Shown here: positions 7,001 to 12,124 of the stretch, piece by piece
Position numbering within the stretch: position 1 is the stretch's first letter
Layout: every line of letters starts with the position of its first letter
DNA from: Gammaproteobacteria bacterium
GTDB taxonomy: Bacteria > Pseudomonadota > Gammaproteobacteria > Pseudomonadales > Azotimanducaceae
NCBI GenBank assembly: GCA_002711495.1
Contig: PARM01000056.1
Coordinates: 3,546-15,669 of the forward strand
DNA: 12,124 bases
Reading direction: 5' to 3'
Position numbers and translations under genes: made by a program
The notes under the pieces: generated by a model
What the model was told of the DNA's origin: nothing
Databases searched by the model: none
What the model saw: the letters and a program-made list of their open reading frames with translations, nothing else

Positions 7001-7434
7001 TTCACGCCACATCTAGCACTGCTGGACATGGAACAAATGCTAAATTAAATGCTATATTTGATGAGTGGGTGGAGAGTGATGGCACTTCAATAACAATGGT
7101 CTCTCCTACTCAAACATTTAATATAACAACTACTAATTCTGGTTTCTCATATGTTTTAAATGGAACGGATAGAAATGGATCTGTTTCTGGCACAGAACCA
7201 ACAGTTACGGTACAAGTAGGAGATACAATTAATTTTAATTTATCAAACGTTGCGAGCAATCATCCATTCCGTATTAGAGTATCAAGTTTAGGTGCAGATG
7301 TAAGCACTCCAGCAGCATCAGGACAAGGTTCTACAGGGAATGCAACAGTATCATGGACACCAAATACAGCAGGATCATATGTATATCAATGTGGTTTTCA
7401 TAGTAGCATGGTAGGAACTATTATTGTCACATAA
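4027..7434 (+). CDS. Subtilisin-cupredoxin-esterase-cupredoxin fusion protein
   Basis: This 1135-residue multi-domain protein has no signal peptide or membrane segment. Residues 1-67 look like an I9-type inhibitor prodomain. The S8 subtilisin domain follows (about 145-520): catalytic Asp158 in VDVVICDD, His217 in YHGTHVTG, HSWG at 293-296, oxyanion Asn381 in SAAGNSN and nucleophile Ser493 in GTSMASP. The Asp motif reads D-D-P where D-S/T-G is usual. A cupredoxin domain (546-651) carries ligands His597, Cys639, His642 and Met645. Residues 739-1018 form an alpha/beta-hydrolase of the PHB-depolymerase/feruloyl-esterase type: oxyanion LHGNLGNG (780-787), nucleophile Ser852 in GISNG, Asp929 and His1001. 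A second cupredoxin (1029-1134) ends the protein with His1079, Cys1122, His1125 and Met1128. AGAGG at 4016-4020 and the TAATATG stop-start junction support the start. Its place between fibre genes suggests a virion-associated enzyme acting on host surface or virion proteins; that role, and copper loading, are inferred. Confidence 0.87.
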   Translation: MSEKIYIVTLHKHEDLEEFYVEMKEKGFRLNMKRPISRNTHYWMTDEQAKELKNDPRVWDVDLRPEDKGIFPESYRTIEDKLVPYQMNGVFWKGDTQGASTIDSINDKDWGKIHVAGNSAQRDKNVFGLISGGGTVEKKPDVVDIFSDGRNVDVVICDDPVTSNCNEWSSYVKESRFVPYQWFNELNSIVGSIDDDGETLPTGDVYYWQSNENPEYHGTHVTGTIASKHYGWAHEANIYGCQILGTWPSSPASGITGGQNMPALLLFDYLRAFHRNKKVNSVTGFKNPTITNHSWGYNIGTSLENAFEPAITTADIIEINYRGIQYNSSNPNPSGWTMDGIEKDFGIGATKWKIPSNITSVNADVYDAIQDGIVIISAAGNSNFHAVYPSDIDYNNYVRFNGYNGNSEIYFNRGSSPASADDCICVGALDNSHQFKRSSYTNFGPRIDVFAPGNNIISTWGDPSVITGQLAGAGIVDGKWFGNDWIYPIQGTSMASPQVAGVAALIAGARRTDRFSNYDLLQYFDDNSIFGDMTFDTGSGGGSSPSTFNVTVTTPGFNYEATSGTDRNGSVSGIGFVVTLYVGDTINFNLSNVASNHPFYIRTVSGSNVSTPAASGQGSIGNGTVSWTPNTAGSYRYICGIHSSMVGVIDVQSVPSITGTFADDTCRKDSPNKYLHLNPIRPESGFILSGKIGCRTRDDFIGRRQYVGPVFPRTKKLYSSRGFPSGILSGSSPSQQLEITKEWRNPTGDGATAALHQYVSEIYVPTNESPADGYPVMICLHGNLGNGTVINDPPYNSLTDHIRVGPNGSFASWNIVDENSTAPDIQYLKELINLLKTFNNVDATKIRISGISNGAALACRAFIEIDDPAVDMIIPIVSQFHIKQYAPVQFFMPSDDYEVSSSNTSTYGYDVQKVPATGRKILMIQNSNDGTIPYTGGTGVGIQFLSAQDSTYAMALAMGYSGGIDSSGETYQGDSTTQIYRYNINGNQNEVVHATSSTAGHGTNAKLNAIFDEWVESDGTSITMVSPTQTFNITTTNSGFSYVLNGTDRNGSVSGTEPTVTVQVGDTINFNLSNVASNHPFRIRVSSLGADVSTPAASGQGSTGNATVSWTPNTAGSYVYQCGFHSSMVGTIIVT
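5662..5979 (+). repeat. Cupredoxin domain, copy 1 (residues 546-651)
   Basis: The segment encodes a plastocyanin/amicyanin-like beta-sandwich. The ligand pattern is His597 (SNHPF) and the loop Cys639-x2-His642-x2-Met645 in YICGIHSSM, which is the amicyanin spacing. GDTINFNLSNV and TVSWTPNTAGSY are shared with copy 2 at 7111-7428, and a 24-base stretch coding GDTINFNL is identical in both. A GSGGGSSPS linker precedes it. Confidence 0.85.
6241..7080 (+). other. Alpha/beta-hydrolase (esterase-type) domain, residues 739-1018
   Basis: The domain order fits the PHB-depolymerase/feruloyl-esterase (LpqC-like) branch. YPVMICLHGNLGNG supplies the oxyanion loop. RISGISNGAALACRA is the nucleophile elbow with Ser852. 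ILMIQNSNDGTIPYTGG places the acid Asp929 before the usual PY, and AGHGTNAKLNAIFDEW places His1001 before a C-terminal helix. All three catalytic residues are present, so activity is plausible. Possible substrates are ester-linked polysaccharide decorations, polyesters or lipids; none can be chosen from sequence. Confidence 0.78.
7111..7428 (+). repeat. Cupredoxin domain, copy 2 (residues 1029-1134)
   Basis: This is the partner of 5662-5979, at the extreme C-terminus of the fusion protein. Ligands are His1079 (SNHPF), Cys1122, His1125 and Met1128 in YQCGFHSSM. Both copies are 106 residues, with a one-residue shift on either side of the first His. The close DNA match suggests recent duplication within the gene or import of the same module twice. 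Confidence 0.85.
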
Positions 7435-7437
7435 ATA
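7430..7437 (+). promoter_or_regulatory. T4-type late promoter CATAAATA
   Basis: This perfect NATAAATA match is identical to the one at 146-153. The TAA stop of the fusion gene (7432-7434) lies inside the motif. Transcription would start near 7443, about 26 bases before the ATG at 7469. No terminator lies between the genes. Confidence 0.72.
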
Positions 7438-7468
7438 AACCTGAGCAGTAGTATCATTTGGTAGATAA

Positions 7469-10400
7469 ATGGCAGATCGTTTTCCGTTGATAGTAAATGC
7501 AGTTTCTCAAAAAATTGAGGAATTGATTTCTGGCGACAATTTAGAATTAACTGGTAATAATATTGTTATTGGTGGAGACACAGGTGCAGGAAAATACCTG
7601 ACGAGTGATGGTTCTGTTGTTTCGTGGGGTTCACCTGGCGATGTGTATTTGAATCAATCACAAATTCTTACTAATAAAACGTTAGAGAGTAGTGTTATAT
7701 CTGGATCACTCAATACACTAACGAATATACCAAACTCTGCTTTTGTAAACTCAGCAATAACTGTAAACGGTGCTTCTATTCCTTTAGGTGGAAGTGTTAT
7801 AACTCCAAATGATGATACCACTTACTCTATTAGTATGGGTGATGGCGTTTCTTCTAATGAGAAAAAAATAATTTTGACTGCTGGTGGATCTGGATCTGGA
7901 ACTGATGAAATTAATATTGCTGTAGGATCTCCACAGACAATTCCTGCAGGATCTAATGCTCTTAGTCTAGCAATTGCAAGATCAGGAGATACAGTAACTA
8001 TTTCTGGTACAGCACCTGATGCTGATACTGTCACAACTTTAAAATCTGCAGTTGGTGGTACATCACAAACAGGTGACATAACAATTGCTGCCACTGGATC
8101 TTCTACAGTATCTCAAGATCCATCAACCAAAACAATTACAATCAATTCTTCTTACGTCGATACGATTACAAAAATTAGAGCGACTACAGGACAGGTATTA
8201 AATCCTGGCAACTTTACATTCTTAGATGGTGGTGCTACTACTGTTGCTCAAGGCGTAGATGGTAATGGTGATACAACAATAACTTATGAATCTACCGATA
8301 CAGTTACTAGAATAAAAGGTGGAGGAGCTGGAACATTAGTATCAGGAGACGTAACATTTTCTGGAGGTTCTGGTGGTAATGTAACCGTTAGTCAAAGTGG
8401 TAATACTATTAATATTGATAGTGTAGATAATGATACAGTAACTAGATTGGCATCAGGTTCATCTGCTGTTACTGCAGGAGATTTTAAATTCTTAGCAACA
8501 GGTGCTACTAGTATTTCACAAGCAACAGCTGGTGGTGTAACTACATTTACTATTACATCTACCAACACTGATACTGGTGCATCATTAACTGCATCAAAAG
8601 GAATTATATTATCAAATAATGATTTTCAATTAAAAAATGCTGACAATTTAACTGGTAATAGTTTATTAAAATGGGACTCAGGTAATAATCAAATAGGAAG
8701 CAGTCTCATAGCAGACAATGGATCTACCGTAACAATTAGTGGAGATTTAGTTGTTGATGGAACTCAGACAATTTTAAATACAAGCACTCTACAGGTAGAA
8801 GACAATATTATTGAACTTAGAAAAGGTCAAAATATTGTTGGTGCTGATGGTGGTATACAAGTAAACAGAACAACAGATAATACTGGATCAGTAACTGGAT
8901 ATCAGTCATTACAATGGTATGAAACTGGTGGTTACTGGAGAGGATGGGATGGATCTGTTGAAAGGAGATTTGTTACAGAAACAGAAACACAAATTCTTAC
9001 AAACAAAACTCTTACTTCTCCTACACTTACTGCTCCTGTTTTAGGTGCTGCTACTGCTACATCAATCAATGGACTTGAGATTGCTTCTACTGCGTCTGCA
9101 ACTTTAGATGTTGCCACTTCTAAAACATTGGATGTTAATGAGTCTATGGTGCTATCATCAGAAAACTCTACTGCATCAATTGATGTTAATTTTAGATCTG
9201 GTGGAGATGTAGCATATAGATCTGATACTCTTGCATCATTCTCATCTACAACATCCACACAGATGCGTGGTTTGATTACAGATACAACAGGATTAGATAA
9301 ATTAGTATTCCAAACCAACCCTACAATTTTAACTGGTATTACTACAACCTCTAGTGGTTTCAATTTAATTAATTCTGGTGCTACTAGCATTCAGTTTGGT
9401 GGTGCAGCAAGTTCAATTACCATAGGTGATGCGACTGGTGACACAACAATAAATCATGATTTAATAGTTAGCGAAGATCTTACAGTTGGTGTTGACACAA
9501 ATGACAATGCAGTATTTAATGGTAATGTCAACATTGAGAATGTAGATCTTATTATTCGTGGAACAACTTTAGATCCAATGTCAATTGGTAGAGGTGGTGG
9601 TGCTGTAAATACAAACACTCGTATGGGTGTATCTGCACTAGCTGCCAACACTTCGGGATCTCAAAATACCGCATTTGGATACCAAGCATTGCTCACAAAT
9701 AATGTTGGTGCATCGAATACTGCAATTGGAAATAGAGCTTTAAGAGTAGCGGGTACAGCTAGTAACAATATTGCGATAGGAAAAGATGTAATGCTTGTTA
9801 CTCTTTCGGGTGGAAAAAACGTTGCTATTGGTAACAATGCAATGGAGACCAACGAAACTGGTGAAGCAAATGTTTGCATCGGACACTACGCAGGATATGA
9901 CGTAAAAGGAACTGGTAACGTTCTTATAGGTCCTGCTGATAATGAGACTTCTGCTGATGTAACATTTAGACCTCCTAATATCAGTGGTGATAGACAGTTA
10001 GTTATTGGTTCTGGAGGAGTAGCATGGATACGTGGTGATTCTAATTATGATGTTTCTCTTAGTAATGATCTTACTGTTAATGGAGATACTCTTGTTAAAG
10101 GTAACCTAACAGTCAATGGTACTACAACCACAGTTAAATCTAATATCGTAGAGATTACAGATAAAGCAATTGAACTTGCTGCTGTTGTAAGTACAACATT
10201 TACATGTACTGTGGTAAATGGATCTCCAAATATCTCATCAATTTCTCCTACATTAGGATTGATACCTGGTATGGAGGTTACATCCAACACTGCTGGTATT
10301 ACAGTTCCTGCAGGAACAATTATTGTAAGTATTGCAACTAACGGAACTGCAGTGTTAAGTAATAACGTAACAGGATCTGGTACACCCACATTTAGTGCAA

Positions 10401-12034
10401 TAGGTCCTTCTGATTCTGCTGCGGAAGATGGTGGTATTATTGTTAAAGGTACAACCGATAAAACATTCCTTTGGAGAGGAACTGATGGTGGCGTATCATA
10501 TAATAGTTGGACATCATCAGAACATATAGATGTTGCTGCAAATAAAAATTACTTTGTTAATGGTATTATGTTTGCCAGTGATCAAAACAAAGTTATAGGA
10601 CCTACAAATGGTAGTGGTCAAGGACAAACAACCTCTACATTTACTCTTGGTAGTGCTGTTACAGGATCATCATTAACATCTGTTGGAGTTCTTAATTCAT
10701 TGTCTGTTTCAGCTGACAACAGTTCTGGTGTAATCGCATCATTTGAAAACACAAATAACGCTGGTGGATTTGGTGTAAAGATTAAGGGAGGTGGAACTAC
10801 TGCTGATCGTTATGCACTAAGAGTTGATAATGCTGCTGACGAAGAAATCTTTAGAGTAAATGCAAACAAGAAGGTTGGTATTGGAACCGCTAGTCCAACA
10901 GAACTACTTTCTCTTGGTTTTGCAGATGGGTCAGGTGGTAACTCTACATCTGGAACGATAGAGTTTAGAACTACATCCTATTCTAAAGTTGCAATGATTA
11001 GAGGTGCTGATGATACAAGTAATGTAAATGATGGTAATGTTCGTGGAAGTTTGCGTTTTATAACTCGTCTTGCTGGTAATGAAAATGAGAGGATGCGAAT
11101 CACATCGGATGGTAAAATCGGTGTCAATATAACTGACAACACCACCGCAGATTTACATGTGAGAACAGGAAATAATGGTGCTGGACTCTTCAGACTTGGT
11201 GGTGGCACTGGCGGTGCCACTGGACTGGATTTGGATTATACTAATGCTGGTACAACTAAAACAACAATTAAACAAAATTATAGATCTACAAACAATGGTG
11301 CAGAGTTAGCACTTGACTCTGGTATCATAACATTTAGGACTGGTACTCTTGGTGAAGAAAAAATTCGCATCGACAGTCAAGGTAGACTTGGTATTAACAC
11401 GACTAATGTTGGAGGTCCTGGCAAATTCCTTCATGTGGAAAGTCAAATTGGTGACTCAAATCATTTTATTGCAGAGTTTACAGGAGAGGACACTGTCCTT
11501 AATAGTATTAGTAGAGCAGCTGCTTGTAATTTTTATTACATGCTTTGTGGTTCAGATGATAACAGAACTGGTTTGTACTGGGAGCATCAGCAAGTTACTA
11601 ATATTCGTATGTGGATGGATGATAGTGGAGAATTAAGACAATCTAATTCAGATCCACAGTCAGAGAGTTCTGGAACACCTTTCGCATATTCTGGTGGTTC
11701 TGATTATAGGTTAAAAGAAAATGTTGTAGATTACACTGATGGAATAACAGAATTAAAACAATTAAAACCATATAAATTTAATTACATAGAAACTGATCAA
11801 GCAAAAGTTGATAAACCTGACGTTTTATGTAGTGGTTTTTATGCACATGAAGCGGGTACAGTAGTTCCAAGTTCATTAATAGGAGAAAAAGATAAAGTTT
11901 CTTCATCAGGAGTTCCTGTTTATCAGCATCTTAAATATGAAAAATTTGTTCCATTACTAACAGCTGCTTTACAAGAAGCGATTGCTAAGATAGAAACTCT
12001 TGAGGCAAAAGTTGCACAACTAGAGGGGAACTAA
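7469..12034 (+). CDS. Large trimeric fibre protein with C-terminal Peptidase_S74 chaperone
   Basis: The 1521-residue beta-rich protein starts MADRFPLIVNAVSQKIEEL, an N-terminus type I recall from marine T4-like fibres. In order: QILTNKTL motifs at 65 and 508; four tandem repeats of 45-46 residues (186-367); paired label motifs GDLVVDGT (425) and GNLTVNGT (878); a YadA-head-like array of NxAIG turns with 17-residue period (733-821); a GMEVTSNTAGI/VPAGTIIVSI module (about 909-978); and GIGT-like motifs at 1137, 1218 and 1308. The Peptidase_S74 domain begins at SDYRLK (Ser1411, Lys1416) and ends in a coiled coil. In this family the C-terminal domain drives trimer folding and then cuts itself off, here predicted just before Ser1411, releasing about 111 residues. 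The ribosome site is weak (GGTAG at 7460-7464). It is probably the longest fibre or appendage in the cluster; its exact position on the particle is unknown. Confidence 0.87.
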   Translation: MADRFPLIVNAVSQKIEELISGDNLELTGNNIVIGGDTGAGKYLTSDGSVVSWGSPGDVYLNQSQILTNKTLESSVISGSLNTLTNIPNSAFVNSAITVNGASIPLGGSVITPNDDTTYSISMGDGVSSNEKKIILTAGGSGSGTDEINIAVGSPQTIPAGSNALSLAIARSGDTVTISGTAPDADTVTTLKSAVGGTSQTGDITIAATGSSTVSQDPSTKTITINSSYVDTITKIRATTGQVLNPGNFTFLDGGATTVAQGVDGNGDTTITYESTDTVTRIKGGGAGTLVSGDVTFSGGSGGNVTVSQSGNTINIDSVDNDTVTRLASGSSAVTAGDFKFLATGATSISQATAGGVTTFTITSTNTDTGASLTASKGIILSNNDFQLKNADNLTGNSLLKWDSGNNQIGSSLIADNGSTVTISGDLVVDGTQTILNTSTLQVEDNIIELRKGQNIVGADGGIQVNRTTDNTGSVTGYQSLQWYETGGYWRGWDGSVERRFVTETETQILTNKTLTSPTLTAPVLGAATATSINGLEIASTASATLDVATSKTLDVNESMVLSSENSTASIDVNFRSGGDVAYRSDTLASFSSTTSTQMRGLITDTTGLDKLVFQTNPTILTGITTTSSGFNLINSGATSIQFGGAASSITIGDATGDTTINHDLIVSEDLTVGVDTNDNAVFNGNVNIENVDLIIRGTTLDPMSIGRGGGAVNTNTRMGVSALAANTSGSQNTAFGYQALLTNNVGASNTAIGNRALRVAGTASNNIAIGKDVMLVTLSGGKNVAIGNNAMETNETGEANVCIGHYAGYDVKGTGNVLIGPADNETSADVTFRPPNISGDRQLVIGSGGVAWIRGDSNYDVSLSNDLTVNGDTLVKGNLTVNGTTTTVKSNIVEITDKAIELAAVVSTTFTCTVVNGSPNISSISPTLGLIPGMEVTSNTAGITVPAGTIIVSIATNGTAVLSNNVTGSGTPTFSAIGPSDSAAEDGGIIVKGTTDKTFLWRGTDGGVSYNSWTSSEHIDVAANKNYFVNGIMFASDQNKVIGPTNGSGQGQTTSTFTLGSAVTGSSLTSVGVLNSLSVSADNSSGVIASFENTNNAGGFGVKIKGGGTTADRYALRVDNAADEEIFRVNANKKVGIGTASPTELLSLGFADGSGGNSTSGTIEFRTTSYSKVAMIRGADDTSNVNDGNVRGSLRFITRLAGNENERMRITSDGKIGVNITDNTTADLHVRTGNNGAGLFRLGGGTGGATGLDLDYTNAGTTKTTIKQNYRSTNNGAELALDSGIITFRTGTLGEEKIRIDSQGRLGINTTNVGGPGKFLHVESQIGDSNHFIAEFTGEDTVLNSISRAAACNFYYMLCGSDDNRTGLYWEHQQVTNIRMWMDDSGELRQSNSDPQSESSGTPFAYSGGSDYRLKENVVDYTDGITELKQLKPYKFNYIETDQAKVDKPDVLCSGFYAHEAGTVVPSSLIGEKDKVSSSGVPVYQHLKYEKFVPLLTAALQEAIAKIETLEAKVAQLEGN
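8024..8569 (+). repeat. Four tandem 45-46-residue repeats in the fibre shaft
   Basis: Units start at Asp186, 231, 277 and 322 and the next D-T begins at 368, giving spacings of 45, 46, 45 and 46 residues. Each begins D-T-[VI]-T-x-[LI], has a central G-[DN]-[IFV]-[TK]-[IF] strand and ends in an [IV]-T-[IF] or TINI-type strand. The DNA copies have diverged, so the array is old and kept at the protein level. It probably forms a repeating beta-shaft. Confidence 0.8.
9665..9931 (+). repeat. YadA-head-like NTAIG repeat array, 17-residue period
   Basis: The motif N-[TIV]-[ACL]-[FI]-G starts at residues 733, 750, 767, 784, 801 and 817, so the period is 17, 17, 17, 17 and 16 residues (51 bases). It resembles the left-handed beta-roll heads of trimeric autotransporter adhesins, whose usual repeat is nearer 14 residues. 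It would form a trimeric bulge in the fibre, possibly adhesive. Confidence 0.8.
11699..12034 (+). other. Peptidase_S74 intramolecular chaperone domain (residues 1411-1521)
   Basis: The SDYRLKENV start matches the S-D-x-R-x-K signature, with the Ser1411/Lys1416 pair needed for self-cleavage in characterised members such as phage endosialidases. LKQLKPYKFNY and GFYAHEAG follow, as is typical. The final helix, PLLTAALQEAIAKIETLEAK, has a heptad pattern. Length is normal for the family and both catalytic residues are present, so cleavage is expected. Confidence 0.9.
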
Positions 12035-12037
12035 ATA
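12030..12037 (+). promoter_or_regulatory. Degenerate late-promoter-like motif ACTAAATA
   Basis: ACTAAATA differs from NATAAATA at one position. The stop codon of the fibre gene (12032-12034) sits in it at exactly the same register as the stop at 7432-7434 sits in the promoter there. It could be a weak late promoter for the small gene at 12057 or chance. Confidence 0.3.
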
Positions 12038-12056
12038 TATCAGGTGAATAGAAATT

Positions 12057-12124
12057 ATGACTGAGAAAAAACCAGAAGAAAAGAATGGTATTCTTGGAAA
12101 CATAAAAGGACACATAGAGGATAA
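12057..12124 (+). CDS. Small hydrophilic protein, N-terminal part (truncated by window)
   Basis: An ATG at 12057 opens a frame of 22 complete codons that is still open at the window edge: MTEKKPEEKNGILGN, then IKGHIED. The ribosome site AGGTGA (12042-12047), nine bases upstream, is good, and the 22-base gap from the fibre stop is typical of this cluster. The start is strongly charged (Lys/Glu), with no signal peptide or membrane segment in the visible part. No family can be assigned. It may be a small structural or accessory late protein. Confidence 0.7.
   Translation, partial: MTEKKPEEKNGILGNIKGHIED

Noticed and set aside
5662..7428. Copper domains as a phage plastocyanin (petE) photosynthesis gene
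   Set aside because: Cyanophage petE encodes a separate small protein with a signal peptide. Here the domains are internal parts of a 1135-residue protein without a signal peptide, among fibre genes.
11349..11636. Forward frame of 95 codons inside the large fibre gene
   Set aside because: It is out of frame with the S74 fibre, which continues without interruption on both sides, so it is a shadow frame and not evidence of a frameshift.
191..12034. Repeats as a CRISPR array or a diversity-generating retroelement target
   Set aside because: The repeats are coding, in frame, and much longer than CRISPR repeats. No reverse transcriptase, template repeat or adenine-biased variable region is seen in the window.

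Overview
The window looks like part of the late structural region of a T4-like myovirus infecting a marine bacterium, most likely a picocyanobacterium (Prochlorococcus or Synechococcus); a Pelagibacter myovirus is the main alternative. The evidence is strongly AT-rich DNA, all genes on one strand with almost no spacing, late-promoter motifs of the form NATAAATA in front of the genes, and very large beta-rich proteins built from the modules familiar from marine T4-like tail fibres. These assignments come from recalled family patterns; no database search was possible.

Layout: the end of an upstream gene (to 57) is followed by a strong intrinsic terminator (114-141), a late promoter (146-153) and an unusual 10-bp inverted repeat (151-192) that could hide the next start codon. 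Then come four large genes: a 900-residue fibre-like protein with a large internal duplication (191-2893); a 366-residue fibre-like protein (2925-4025); a 1135-residue multi-domain enzyme (4027-7434); and a 1521-residue trimeric-fibre-type protein ending in a Peptidase_S74 self-cleaving chaperone (7469-12034). A small gene starts at 12057 and runs off the end. There is no gene-free stretch longer than 300 bases.

The most unusual item is the 1135-residue protein. It reads as an I9-like prodomain, a subtilisin (S8) with a complete Asp/His/Asn/Ser set, a cupredoxin domain with four type-1 copper ligands, an alpha/beta-hydrolase esterase domain with a complete Ser/Asp/His triad, and a second, closely similar cupredoxin domain. 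It lies between fibre genes and starts one base after the preceding stop, so it is plausibly a virion-associated host-surface enzyme.

The second notable item is regulatory. The hairpin before the first fibre gene should form only in read-through RNA, because a transcript started at the late promoter would lack most of its 5' arm. This is the logic known from T4 genes e, soc and 49. The cluster probably encodes adsorption or host-surface-interaction parts of the particle, expressed late.
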